A stretch of DNA of 41,775 nt from UMGS1696 sp964457685 (GCA_964457685.1 CAYWFS010000013.1:1-41775); one strand, 5' to 3'. Shown: positions 8,956 through 16,997, counted from the stretch's first letter. Translations and numbers: made by a program. The notes: generated by a model from the letters alone, not told the origin.

Positions 8956-8984
8956 ATTATACAATAAATGGAAAATGTTTTCAA
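8956..8984 (-). promoter_or_regulatory. Sigma-A promoter of the repeat-protein operon
   Basis: On the minus strand TTGAAA (8984-8979) and TATAAT (8961-8956) are separated by exactly 17 bp. The leader to ATG 8857 is about 90 bases. This is the only clear promoter in the 304-bp divergent region 8858-9161; for the plus-strand gene a TTGACA at 9073-9078 has no convincing -10. Confidence 0.85.
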
Positions 8985-9161
8985 TAGGAATTCAGAAAAA
9001 GGCTCAAAGAAAATATCGACAGAACTCGACAATTTGTGCAACATGGCACCGAATGATTGATTTATTAACAGGTTTGACATTGGGAACAGACCCTCACATT
9101 TCGCATAAACGGAAATACACGGCATATTATTTACAAAAGAAAAATATCGAAAGGAACTCTT

Positions 9162-10430
9162 ATGAAAAAATTATATTATTCGGTCGCCGTCATCGGAAGT
9201 GCTTTGTTTCTTTCAAGCGGGGTTAATGCTTACAGCGGAGGAATGCTCTCACCTGCAATGAAGATAATAGCCGAAGACTATGAAATGGTTTGTTCTTCGG
9301 TAGTAAACGGAGACATAACAATATCAAAGGAAGATTTCACTCGAGCTGTCGGCGGTGATATAGACTATATTACAGTAACCGCACTTCCCTCCTCCGCTGA
9401 CGGTATCCTGTATTACGGAAACGCCCCCGTTGTTACAAATCAAATAATAAGTGCGTCTTCACTAAACCGGCTTAAATTTATAGCAAACGGAAATGCGGAT
9501 GAAGCTTCATTCAGATTCAAAACGGTTGGTGAATACAGCTTTTCCTGCAAGCTATGCTACACGGATTCCGTAAATCTTTCGCCTGTAACTGTTCAGTCAG
9601 ACAAGGCTGTTGCGGTATGGACACAATGCGATGTATCAACCTACGGCAAACTCAGCGGCAGTGATCCCGACGGAGATGATATTAAATTTGAAATCGTTTC
9701 ATATCCCGAAAAAGGAATACTTCGACTGACGGACAGCACCCTCGGAAATTACATCTATACGCCCTGTGACGGCATGACGGGAAAGGATAGCTTCATCTAT
9801 ACAGTAAGGGATTCATACGGCAATTATTCCGCAGAAACAGAGGTTGAGGTTACGATAGACAAAAGAGAATGCGAGCTTGTTTTCGCCGACATGGAGGAGC
9901 ATTGGGCTTATAATGCGGCTCTCGTTATGGCATCCGAGGAGGCAATGGAAATTCGCTCAAGCGGCGGTAAGCTGTACTTTGATCCCGATGAGACTGTCAC
10001 ACGTGAGGAATTCGTTGTAACCGTTATGAAGTCTTTGGGAAATGGAAATGTTATCCATCGAGACACATGCTTTGCCGACAATGAAGACATATCTGTAGAT
10101 GCAAGAGGATATATCGCAAGAGCGGCAGAGCTTGGAATAGTCAAAGGCTCCGATGAAGACGGTGTATGCAATTTTAATCCAAAGGACGCAATAACAAGAG
10201 CTGAGGCGGCGGTTGTACTTAACTCTATAATAGGTGCGGAGGAACCGGATGTGCTTCCCGTATTCTCTGACGGAAATTCCGTTCCCGCATGGGCAAAAGG
10301 AGCAATATACGCACTCTCGGACGTAGGTATATTCAAGGGAAGCGGTGACGGCACTATTTCTCCGAATGATGTTTTGAGTCGTGGAGAGACCGCACAGATT
10401 CTCATGACAATAAAACAATTATATGAATAA
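9162..10430 (+). CDS. Secreted Ig-like protein with three SLH domains
   Basis: A 422-aa secreted protein that should bind the cell wall non-covalently. The signal peptide covers residues 1-23 (ends SSGVNA). Residues about 60-130 form a beta domain with the pattern LPSSADGILYYG. Residues about 145-232 look like a bacterial Ig/cadherin-like domain (SGSDPDGDDIKF, TPCDGMTGKDSFIYTV). Three SLH repeats follow at roughly 240-290, 303-355 and 367-419 (FADMEEHWAY, DETVTREEF, NPKDAITRAEA, SPNDVLSRGET). AAAGGAA lies 6 bases before ATG 9162. It is divergent from the MucBP/InlB repeat-protein operon, which suggests that both belong to one surface layer. Confidence 0.88.
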   Translation: MKKLYYSVAVIGSALFLSSGVNAYSGGMLSPAMKIIAEDYEMVCSSVVNGDITISKEDFTRAVGGDIDYITVTALPSSADGILYYGNAPVVTNQIISASSLNRLKFIANGNADEASFRFKTVGEYSFSCKLCYTDSVNLSPVTVQSDKAVAVWTQCDVSTYGKLSGSDPDGDDIKFEIVSYPEKGILRLTDSTLGNYIYTPCDGMTGKDSFIYTVRDSYGNYSAETEVEVTIDKRECELVFADMEEHWAYNAALVMASEEAMEIRSSGGKLYFDPDETVTREEFVVTVMKSLGNGNVIHRDTCFADNEDISVDARGYIARAAELGIVKGSDEDGVCNFNPKDAITRAEAAVVLNSIIGAEEPDVLPVFSDGNSVPAWAKGAIYALSDVGIFKGSGDGTISPNDVLSRGETAQILMTIKQLYE

Positions 10431-10454
10431 TCGAAAGTCAAGCAAGGAATAATA
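10425..10454 (+). promoter_or_regulatory. Possible forespore (sigma-F/G-like) promoter
   Basis: GAATA (10425-10429) and AATAATA (10448-10454) are 18 bp apart. They fit the sigma-G pattern (GHATR, 17-18 bp, CATNHTA) except at the first -10 base. The region is A-rich, so chance is a real possibility. The site overlaps the stop codon of the SLH gene and would give a leader of about 35 bases for the small gene at 10495. Confidence 0.25.
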
Positions 10455-10494
10455 CTAACGTCCCCGCAAAACAAACACAAACAAGGAGAAAAAT

Positions 10495-10635
10495 ATGGAT
10501 AACAATCAGATGAGAAACGAAAACAAGAACAAGCTGAACAACAAACAGCAGAATCAGAACAAGAACGAAAACAAAAAGGAAAACAAGGCCGAAAACAAAA
10601 ACGAGAACAAGAAAAGAAAGCAGACAGAGGAATAA
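10495..10635 (+). CDS. Small Asn/Lys/Glu-rich protein (46 aa)
   Basis: A 46-residue ORF composed almost wholly of Asn, Lys, Glu, Gln and Arg (MDNNQMRNENKNKLNNKQQ, later KKRKQTEE). It is probably disordered and basic. AAGGAG stands 8 bases before ATG 10495, and a strong terminator begins 27 bases after the stop, so it looks like a genuine gene. The composition recalls small spore or nucleic-acid-binding proteins, but no family is recognised. It lies 64 bp after the SLH gene and may be co-transcribed with it or have its own forespore promoter. Confidence 0.6.
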   Translation: MDNNQMRNENKNKLNNKQQNQNKNENKKENKAENKNENKKRKQTEE

Positions 10636-10661
10636 TTCCCTTTAAATACGAATAAACACAG

Positions 10662-10704
10662 CAAAGCCACAGCAGATTAAGTCTGACTCGGGCTTTGTTT
10701 TTTT
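10662..10704 (+). terminator. Intrinsic terminator after the small basic gene
   Basis: caaagcc at 10662-10668 pairs with ggctttg at 10691-10697, followed by seven T (10698-10704). It ends the SLH/small-protein unit. Confidence 0.8.
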
Positions 10705-10748
10705 GTACCGCATTTTGTATTTATACGTCTTTAATTGCGTTATATCTC

Positions 10749-10777
10749 TTGATTTTATGTTAATTGTATATTATAAT
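10749..10777 (+). promoter_or_regulatory. Sigma-A promoter of the alpha-mannosidase gene
   Basis: TTGATT (10749-10754), 17 bp, TATAAT (10772-10777), then GAGG 7 bases before the start codon at 10812. The leader is about 28 bases, with no room for a riboswitch or large operator. Confidence 0.85.
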
Positions 10778-10811
10778 ATAACAACAAATAATTTTATCAT
10801 GAGGATGAAAT

Positions 10812-13433
10812 ATGGACAAGAAAAACATACATATAATCTCTCACACCCACTGGGACAGAGAGTGGTATATGCCTTTTGAGGCTCATCGCTATAAGCTGGT
10901 AGAGTTTTTTGACAGACTTTTCGATACTCTCGACAACGATCCGTCATTTAAGAGCTTCCACCTTGACGGTCAGGCTATCGTAATTGAAGACTACCTTGAA
11001 ATTCGCCCCGAAATGCGTGAAAAGCTTGAAAAATATATAGCAGACGGAAGAATCGTCATTGGTCCCTGGTACATTTTACAGGACGAATACCTTGTTGACG
11101 GCGAATCCAATGTGCGTAACATGATTGTCGGCAGAAAAGTATCATCAAAGTACGGTCAGTATTCAAATACCGGCTACTTCCCCGATGCATTCGGTAACAT
11201 AGGTCAGGCTCCGCAGATACTCAGAGGCTTCGGAATAGACACGGTTGCGTTCGGAAGAGGCACATCCTACAGAAAGGGTGACCGCCTCGATACCGGTGAA
11301 GAAAACTACGGCAAGCACGTCTCCGAGGTTATTTGGCGTTCTCCCGACGGTTCCGAGGTTATAGGTACCGCATTCTTACACTGGTACAGCAATGCAATGG
11401 AGATTCCCTCCGATACAGATGCTGCTGTTCAGCGTATAAGTGCAATGCGTGATGCGGTTGCTTCTACCTCTGTTTGCGATGACCTGCTGTTCCTTAACGG
11501 ATGCGACCATCAGCCTGTACAAAAGGATATCGGTCAGATTGCGGAACGTGTAAACGAAGTAATGCCCGACAATATTATTCACAGCAACTACCACGATTAC
11601 TTTGAGGCCATCCGTCCGAGCAAGGATAAGTTCGGTATTTTCGTGGGTGAGCTTGACGGCGAGTACGGTGACGGTTGGAATACTCTTGCAAACACCGCTT
11701 CGGCGAGAGTTTATTTAAAGCAGCTCAACACAAGATGTGAAAGTCTCCTTGAAAAGACCTTTGAACCTCTCAATGTGTATTCCTCTCTCTTTGCAGGCGA
11801 TGAAGTACGCAGAGACTATTCCCTTTTCCTTTGGAAGACACTTCTTCAGAACCATCCTCACGACTCTATATGCGGCTGCTCCGTTGACGACGTTCACTCC
11901 GAAATGGTTACAAGATTCAAAAAAGTTCTTGCAGGTGCAAAGGCTGTTTCTGCGGACGAGCTTGAAAAGTTCATGAGCGTTCTCGATACTTCTTCCGTTG
12001 GCTCAGACAAGGTAATAACCGTGTTTAACCCGAACGGCTTCGTTTCAAACGAAATTGTTACGGTAACTGTTGATTTCCCTGCCGACTCCGATATATCTGC
12101 CGAAATGCTTTCCGTATATGACGGCGAAAACGCACTTCCTATAGATGTATGCGACCTTGGGGTTGTGTTCGACTACATTCTTCCCAAAGACAGATTCCGT
12201 GTACCGTTCAACGTAAGACGCTTTACCGTTACATTTAATGCAAAAAATGTTCCGGCGATAGGTTACAAGTCTTATGCGGTTAAAACGGATGCTGCAAAAG
12301 CAGATACTGAGCTTGTGCTTTACAAACGCGGAATGGCAAACAAGAGACTGCGTGTCAAGTTCCAAAACGACGGCTCACTTATTGTTACCGACAAAAAGAC
12401 AGGCAAAGAGATAACTACCGGAATTATGTCGGACACAGGCGATATAGGTGACGAATATATCTACCGCCAGTCAAGAGACAAGGTTACAGTTACAACCGAG
12501 GGTACAAGAGCAAAGACAGAGCTTGTTTCTTCATCAAACGCAGCCGTAACATTCAAGGTCACTCACATCATGACTATTCCCTCAGGTGTGGACAGAAAAA
12601 CCGGAAACCGCACGGGAAGCTGTGAGATGAAGGTTGAAAATTACTTCACTCTCCGCAGCGGTTCCGACAGACTTGACGTAAAAACCGTTATTCACAACAA
12701 TGCGGAAAACCACCGTCTTGTAATGCTCACTCTCAACGATATTAAGACAGATCTCGTATTGGCTGAGGGTCAGTTTGACATAGTTGAAAGACCTATTACA
12801 CCGTGGGAAGGCTGGAGAAATCCGACAAAGCCCGGAAAGATGACCACATTCTTCGGACTTGAGGATGAAGACAGAGGTGTTCTTATCGCCGGACGTGGAC
12901 TTTGCGAATACGAAGTTCTCCACGATGGCACAAACACAATGTCTCTCACGCTTCACAGAGGTGTTGATCAGCTCGGAGACTGGGGATACTTCCCGACTCC
13001 CGAGGCACAGTGCAAAGGCGTGCTGACCGTTGAATATTCCGTTATTCCCTATGCAAACAAAAAATCCGACAGAGAAAGAGCTGTTAATTCCGCTTATTCC
13101 TTTGCTTCATATGAGCCTGTCGCAATCTGCACACAAGCTCATGCAGGCGAAAGAGCGGCAAGCGGTAGTCTCTTAGGTATATCGGGAAGCGGATTTGTCG
13201 TAAGTACTGTTAAGATGGGTGAGGAGAGTGACTCCGTGATACTCAGAGTGTTCAACCCGAACAAGTATGATGCAAAAATGAAGCTCGATATTCGTGAAAA
13301 CTTCAATGCAATCTACAACGTAAACCTTGCCGAGGAAAGACAGTCCAAGGTTATTTCCAGAAACGGACTTGCAAATATAACTATTCCCTCAAAGAAAATA
13401 GCTACATTTGAGCTTGTTCCGAATAAAAAGTAA
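10812..13433 (+). CDS. GH38 alpha-mannosidase (cytoplasmic)
   Basis: An 873-aa glycoside hydrolase family 38 enzyme that removes alpha-linked mannose with retention of configuration. The metal-binding HTHWDREW lies at residues 11-18. The catalytic nucleophile is the Asp of GYFPDAFGNIGQ (D125). LNGCDHQP and the C-terminal beta-rich domains (VMLTLNDI, ERPITPWEGW, LHRGVDQLGDWGYFPTPEAQ) are those of the MngB-like bacterial group, and the length is normal. There is no signal peptide, so it acts inside the cell on imported manno-oligosaccharides, perhaps from N-glycans. MngB-type enzymes can act on mannosyl-glycerate; the natural substrate cannot be read from sequence. It is monocistronic with its own promoter and terminator. 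Confidence 0.93.
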   Translation: MDKKNIHIISHTHWDREWYMPFEAHRYKLVEFFDRLFDTLDNDPSFKSFHLDGQAIVIEDYLEIRPEMREKLEKYIADGRIVIGPWYILQDEYLVDGESNVRNMIVGRKVSSKYGQYSNTGYFPDAFGNIGQAPQILRGFGIDTVAFGRGTSYRKGDRLDTGEENYGKHVSEVIWRSPDGSEVIGTAFLHWYSNAMEIPSDTDAAVQRISAMRDAVASTSVCDDLLFLNGCDHQPVQKDIGQIAERVNEVMPDNIIHSNYHDYFEAIRPSKDKFGIFVGELDGEYGDGWNTLANTASARVYLKQLNTRCESLLEKTFEPLNVYSSLFAGDEVRRDYSLFLWKTLLQNHPHDSICGCSVDDVHSEMVTRFKKVLAGAKAVSADELEKFMSVLDTSSVGSDKVITVFNPNGFVSNEIVTVTVDFPADSDISAEMLSVYDGENALPIDVCDLGVVFDYILPKDRFRVPFNVRRFTVTFNAKNVPAIGYKSYAVKTDAAKADTELVLYKRGMANKRLRVKFQNDGSLIVTDKKTGKEITTGIMSDTGDIGDEYIYRQSRDKVTVTTEGTRAKTELVSSSNAAVTFKVTHIMTIPSGVDRKTGNRTGSCEMKVENYFTLRSGSDRLDVKTVIHNNAENHRLVMLTLNDIKTDLVLAEGQFDIVERPITPWEGWRNPTKPGKMTTFFGLEDEDRGVLIAGRGLCEYEVLHDGTNTMSLTLHRGVDQLGDWGYFPTPEAQCKGVLTVEYSVIPYANKKSDRERAVNSAYSFASYEPVAICTQAHAGERAASGSLLGISGSGFVVSTVKMGEESDSVILRVFNPNKYDAKMKLDIRENFNAIYNVNLAEERQSKVISRNGLANITIPSKKIATFELVPNKK

Positions 13434-13440
13434 ATACAAA

Positions 13441-13481
13441 AAAACAGTCCCTCCGTTCATTTGAAGCAGAGAGACTGTTTT
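13441..13481. terminator. Bidirectional terminator after mannosidase and candidate sRNA
   Basis: AAAACAGTC at 13441-13449 pairs with GACTGTTTT at 13473-13481. On the minus strand the stem extends to about 15 bp through TCTCTG/CGGAGG and ends in seven T, a strong terminator in that direction. It serves the mannosidase on the plus strand and minus-strand transcripts coming from 13.5 kb. Confidence 0.85.
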
Positions 13482-13523
13482 CAGTTTGTGAGTAGAACAA
13501 ATGTGAGCTGTATCATCTGTTCC
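13441..13523 (-). ncRNA. Candidate orphan small RNA (about 85-90 nt)
   Basis: A complete promoter (13530-13558) and a strong minus-strand terminator (13481-13441) bracket about 85-90 nt that contain no normal gene. The predicted start is near 13523. The only ORF is a 14-codon ATG-to-TGA stretch that begins at the predicted 5' end without a ribosome binding site and stops just before the terminator stem. It lies downstream of, and in the same direction as, the LRR gene, and it does not cover the mannosidase coding region. No known RNA family is recognised. Expression is inferred from signals only. Confidence 0.5.
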
Positions 13524-13529
13524 ATCCAT

Positions 13530-13558
13530 ATTATACCACTTTTGACATTTTCAGTCAA
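13530..13558 (-). promoter_or_regulatory. Orphan sigma-A promoter in a convergent intergenic region
   Basis: On the minus strand TTGACT (13558-13553), 17 bp, TATAAT (13535-13530). It lies after the LRR gene stop (13629) and points toward the terminator at 13441-13481, not toward a protein gene. Confidence 0.75.
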
Positions 13559-13628
13559 TTGTTTGATTTGATGAAATATAAACTCCGGATATGGTTATAA
13601 ATACCATATTTGCAATAAAATTGCAATT

Positions 13629-15164
13629 TTAGTTATCAAAGGAAATTTGTGTGTTGTCAAGAGGCTCATTTCCGATTTCGATAACGCAATTTTCCCATTC
13701 GCTTTCGGAATAGTGGAGATAGATTTTTTCAAGAGATGTGCATTCTGTAAAAGCGTACTCTCCTATTGACGTAACAGGGGATTTGATTGTGAGTTTTTTT
13801 AGATTTGAGCAATAGCTGAACAGATAGCTTTCGATTTTTGTAATTCCCGTACCCAAAACAACGCTTTCAAGTGCCGTACAGTTGTTGAATGCTCTGAGTC
13901 CGAGAGATTCTACTGTATCGGGGATTTCGATCGATGTAAGTGAGGTACAGTTTATAAAGGCTCTGTCGCTTATTGTTTCTACGTTTTTGCCGAAGTTTAC
14001 GGTTGTAAGCAGCTTACAGTTATAGAATATCTGCTCTCCGAGAACTTCAACACAGTCCGAAATCGTTACTTTGACAAGCTCGTTGCAATTGAGGAAGAAA
14101 TTTCTGTCAAGCTCACGAACAACTACCCCGTCAACAACATCGGGAACTATAAAATCCTCCCATGTGCCTGTATACTTGTCTTTTTTGAACGAAAGAATAC
14201 CGCTCTCGTCTATGGAATACCACGGCTCTTTGGTAGATGTGGTCATGTAAACAGCGTCAAAACCTGTCAGATACTGTGCTTTGCGGTAATTTGCGTCCGT
14301 AAGTCGGCTGCTTGAATCACGGAACGAACCAAGCTCTGAGAACGTGCTTATCGCTGTGTCAAAATCTCCGCTTTCAAGAGCTTTTTCAGCGGAAGAATAT
14401 TTTGCGGACGGTATTATGAGCTTGAATGTTGCTACGATGGCGACAATCACAAAGACAAATGACGCAAGTATTATAATCGCCTTTGCTTTGTCGGATATTC
14501 CCTGCCGTCTTTCCCTTATCTCACACTTGATTTGTTTTTCGCTTTTTTGGTCATCAATCTGCTTATGTACGGAAAGATATTCTTCACTCAGATGTTCCTT
14601 CAGCCAATCACGGGACACATGACAAGCCCCGCATTTTTCGCTTTGACTCAGGTTTATTTGACCGCAGGTACATCTCCAATAACCGTCATGCTCATCGGGC
14701 TTGTATCTTGCATCCGTTACACCGGAACATTCTCTCTTGATTTGTTCGTAAAGAGGGTCTGTCTGCCAAAATATCTCCTGTTCGGGGAGTTTTTTTGCCT
14801 GAACTCCGTCTTTTGCATTCCATGTGTCTTCATGTCCGCCATGCTCATAACAAACCGTTAATATGCTTGCAACTGCGTATACTGCCTTTTCATCGTCAAG
14901 TGTAATTTTGTCTGATACAGGAGAGTGCATATTATCCGATGTAAACACGGTCAGCTTTTCTCTATGCTCATCGAGGAGAGTAACTTTTGCGGAATAACTT
15001 TTTATCGCAAAATCTCCGCACGGACACGAGGTAACGGTCATAACACGAGGAGATGTTTCATCTTTTTTTACGATTGCAATGCTCTTTATTTGCAAGGGAC
15101 ATCCATCGATCCATTCATCGAATTTTCTGTCACTGATAACTTTGGGATATTTTTTTTCGTCCAT
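13629..15164 (-). CDS. Zinc-ribbon membrane protein with BspA-type LRR domain
   Basis: A 511-aa protein of unknown function. The N-terminal 160 residues are a cytosolic-looking beta/alpha domain. Residues about 163-184 form a zinc ribbon (WRCTCGQINLSQSEKCGACH: C165, C167, C178, C181). One membrane segment lies at about 227-251. A TPR-like helical hairpin follows (LESGDFDTAISTFSELGSFRDS), then five or so BspA-type leucine-rich repeats at about 345-480 (AFINCTSLTSIEIPDTV, AFNNCTALESVVLGTGI). The topology predicted is ribbon inside, repeats outside. The start ATG 15164 has GGAG 8 bases upstream. The gene has its own promoter in the gap after the MecA-like gene. BspA repeats often bind host or cell-surface ligands. 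Confidence 0.8.
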   Translation of the reverse strand: MDEKKYPKVISDRKFDEWIDGCPLQIKSIAIVKKDETSPRVMTVTSCPCGDFAIKSYSAKVTLLDEHREKLTVFTSDNMHSPVSDKITLDDEKAVYAVASILTVCYEHGGHEDTWNAKDGVQAKKLPEQEIFWQTDPLYEQIKRECSGVTDARYKPDEHDGYWRCTCGQINLSQSEKCGACHVSRDWLKEHLSEEYLSVHKQIDDQKSEKQIKCEIRERRQGISDKAKAIIILASFVFVIVAIVATFKLIIPSAKYSSAEKALESGDFDTAISTFSELGSFRDSSSRLTDANYRKAQYLTGFDAVYMTTSTKEPWYSIDESGILSFKKDKYTGTWEDFIVPDVVDGVVVRELDRNFFLNCNELVKVTISDCVEVLGEQIFYNCKLLTTVNFGKNVETISDRAFINCTSLTSIEIPDTVESLGLRAFNNCTALESVVLGTGITKIESYLFSYCSNLKKLTIKSPVTSIGEYAFTECTSLEKIYLHYSESEWENCVIEIGNEPLDNTQISFDN

Positions 15165-15193
15165 TTTCCAAACTCCGTTAAGGTGATGCTATA

Positions 15194-15222
15194 ATGATAC
15201 CACGGAGTAGGATTACATTCAA
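15194..15222 (-). promoter_or_regulatory. Sigma-A-like promoter of the LRR membrane protein
   Basis: On the minus strand TTGAAT (15222-15217), 17 bp, TATCAT (15199-15194), about 30 bases before ATG 15164. Confidence 0.6.
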
Positions 15223-15251
15223 GGGGATATTTATGAACTATTTTGTAAACC

Positions 15252-15815
15252 TCAAGCGAACACGGCAAGTTTCTCGACGGCATTGTTGTCGAGCAGAAGG
15301 TCGCAATGCTCTTTTATGTAGCATAATTCACGCATTGAACGTATCTTTCCGAGATTTTCGCCCGCAATATAGGTCTCGGAATCCAAAATCAGATAGAACT
15401 CATTTTTCTCCCTGTTTACATAAAAGCTGCTCTTTCCGCTGTATTTTCCTTTTGCCAGCTCTTTACAACACAGTAAAAGATACTCAAGCTTCTCGAAAAG
15501 ATATATACACTGTGAGTCCTTTTCATCATATAAATACTTTCTGTATTCCGTTACCACACATTTTTCTCCCATTATATCTGTATTACGAACCTCTTCTCTT
15601 TCTCTGAGTTTAGTTAAAAACATTTCACATCCACCTGCACGGGAAGTATACATTTGAACATACACCCGACCGTTCAGCTTATGACATCCGCATTTCTCAC
15701 GAACATCATCCATTATCTCTTTAAGCATTTCTTTTGTATTTTCGCTGTAGCACGATAATTCCTTTTTACTCAGTGTCAGCTTTATTTTTGTGTCGCTAAT
15801 TACTATAAGTTCCAT
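15252..15815 (-). CDS. MecA/YpbH-like adaptor protein
   Basis: A 187-aa protein resembling MecA, the adaptor that delivers substrates to the ClpCP protease and controls competence and sporulation regulators in Firmicutes. The start MELIVISDTKIKLTLSKKEL matches the MecA N-terminal domain; a central linker and a C-terminal beta/alpha domain (FEKLEYLLLCCKEL, SSFYVNREKNEFYLIL) follow. It is somewhat shorter than Bacillus MecA (218 aa). ATG 15815 is preferred; a TTG two codons earlier is possible. The nearest good SD, GGGAGC, lies about 25 bases upstream, with a small CCGC/GCGG hairpin between it and the ATG. No confident promoter was found. Substrates cannot be inferred from the locus. Confidence 0.75.
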   Translation of the reverse strand: MELIVISDTKIKLTLSKKELSCYSENTKEMLKEIMDDVREKCGCHKLNGRVYVQMYTSRAGGCEMFLTKLREREEVRNTDIMGEKCVVTEYRKYLYDEKDSQCIYLFEKLEYLLLCCKELAKGKYSGKSSFYVNREKNEFYLILDSETYIAGENLGKIRSMRELCYIKEHCDLLLDNNAVEKLAVFA

Positions 15816-15975
15816 CAGCAAAACCGCACAAGAGGCGGAAAGCTCCCTTCGATTTGACTATTTGTACACTAACATTATAATACCTGAGCGACAAAAATGT
15901 AACCCCTAAAATTTTGGAAATTATTTTGACACAATTTGTACATAACGGTTTTACCATTAAAATCGGGCGAAATTC

Positions 15976-16004
15976 TTGACCTTTCATGCAAACTGTGGTA
16001 CAAT
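15976..16004 (+). promoter_or_regulatory. Sigma-A promoter of the BtuF-like lipoprotein
   Basis: TTGACC (15976-15981), 17 bp, TACAAT (15999-16004), followed by GAAAGGA and ATG 16040. Confidence 0.8.
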
Positions 16005-16039
16005 AAGGTTTGGATTAAAAATCGAAAGGATATAGTATC

Positions 16040-16918
16040 ATGAAGAAAATTGCATTACTCCTTGCTGTTATAATGACATTTGCTTGCACACTTGCATCAT
16101 GTGGCGACAACGAAAGCAGCGGCGGTATCAGCGTTAACAAGGACGCTCAGACCACCTCTGACACACAGACTGTTTCAGGTCTCAACGGAGAGGTTTATAC
16201 AATCTCCAAGAACATTTCCAGCGTTGTATCTCTTTCTCCTGCCGCTTCTATGATAATCGACACACTCGGCGGAAGCGACAAGCTCACTGCTGTTGACTCC
16301 GTTTCCGCGGATTATGTTTCGGTTTCCTCTACTGTAGAAGCTTCCGGTGCTGCTGCTCTTACCCCCGAAGTTATTTTCGTTGATGAAGCTGACAAGGACG
16401 CTGTAGGAACAACAGATATTCCCGTATTTGTTATTCCTCAGGCGGCTTCCGTAGCTGACATTAACAACCTCGTTCGTCTCTGCGGTAAGGTTCTCGGTAT
16501 CAATGCCGACGACACCGTTTCAAAGGTTACAAACGTAATGAACGTAGCACAGATGAATACATCCTCCTACACAACCACATACACCGTATATGTTGACCTC
16601 GGTGACGGTGAAACTGTAGGTAGCGGTACATTCATCACAGAGCTTCTTCACGCATCCGGTCTTGAAAACGTATGCACAGGTGAAGGCTTCTGCACAATGA
16701 GCGAAGAAGAAGTTATTGCCGCTAACCCCGACTTCATTTTCACTTGCGGTGATGTTACAGACTACACTGAAAACAGTGCTTTTGCTGAAGTTTCCGCTGT
16801 AGTTAACTCCACTGTTGTTGCAATCGAAAAGAAAGATATTGCATACGGCTCTACAAACATTACAAATGTTGTATCCACAATGAACGAAGCAGTATCCGTA
16901 ATTCGCGGCGACGAATAA
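16040..16918 (+). CDS. BtuF/FecB-like solute-binding lipoprotein (orphan)
   Basis: A 292-aa lipoprotein of the helical-backbone binding-protein class used for cobalamin, heme and iron-siderophore import. The signal peptide ends in the lipobox LASC, with the lipid-bearing Cys at residue 21. The mature domain begins with VVSLSPAASMIIDTLGGSDKLTAVD, the usual first lobe of the class, and continues with LTPEVIFVDE and the second-lobe pattern EEVIAANPDFIFTCG. It is slightly short but complete. No permease (BtuC) or ATPase (BtuD) gene adjoins it, so it must work with a distant transporter. It has its own promoter and a bidirectional terminator. The ligand is unknown. Confidence 0.82.
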   Translation: MKKIALLLAVIMTFACTLASCGDNESSGGISVNKDAQTTSDTQTVSGLNGEVYTISKNISSVVSLSPAASMIIDTLGGSDKLTAVDSVSADYVSVSSTVEASGAAALTPEVIFVDEADKDAVGTTDIPVFVIPQAASVADINNLVRLCGKVLGINADDTVSKVTNVMNVAQMNTSSYTTTYTVYVDLGDGETVGSGTFITELLHASGLENVCTGEGFCTMSEEEVIAANPDFIFTCGDVTDYTENSAFAEVSAVVNSTVVAIEKKDIAYGSTNITNVVSTMNEAVSVIRGDE

Positions 16919-16950
16919 TTTGCGGTACGAATAATATAATTTAAAAACGA

Positions 16951-16997
16951 AAACTCCGTGAAGAGCATTTTGATTCAAGCTCAACACGGAGTTTTTT
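16951..16997. terminator. Bidirectional terminator between the BtuF-like gene and rodA/ftsW
   Basis: aaactccgtg (16951-16960) pairs with cacggagttt (16985-16994); an inner gagc/gctc pairing extends it, and T runs to 16997. It is shared by the two convergent transcription units. Confidence 0.88.

Noticed and set aside
9073..9100. Promoter of the SLH gene from the TTGACA at 9073
   Set aside because: No acceptable -10 hexamer occurs at 16-18 bp spacing.
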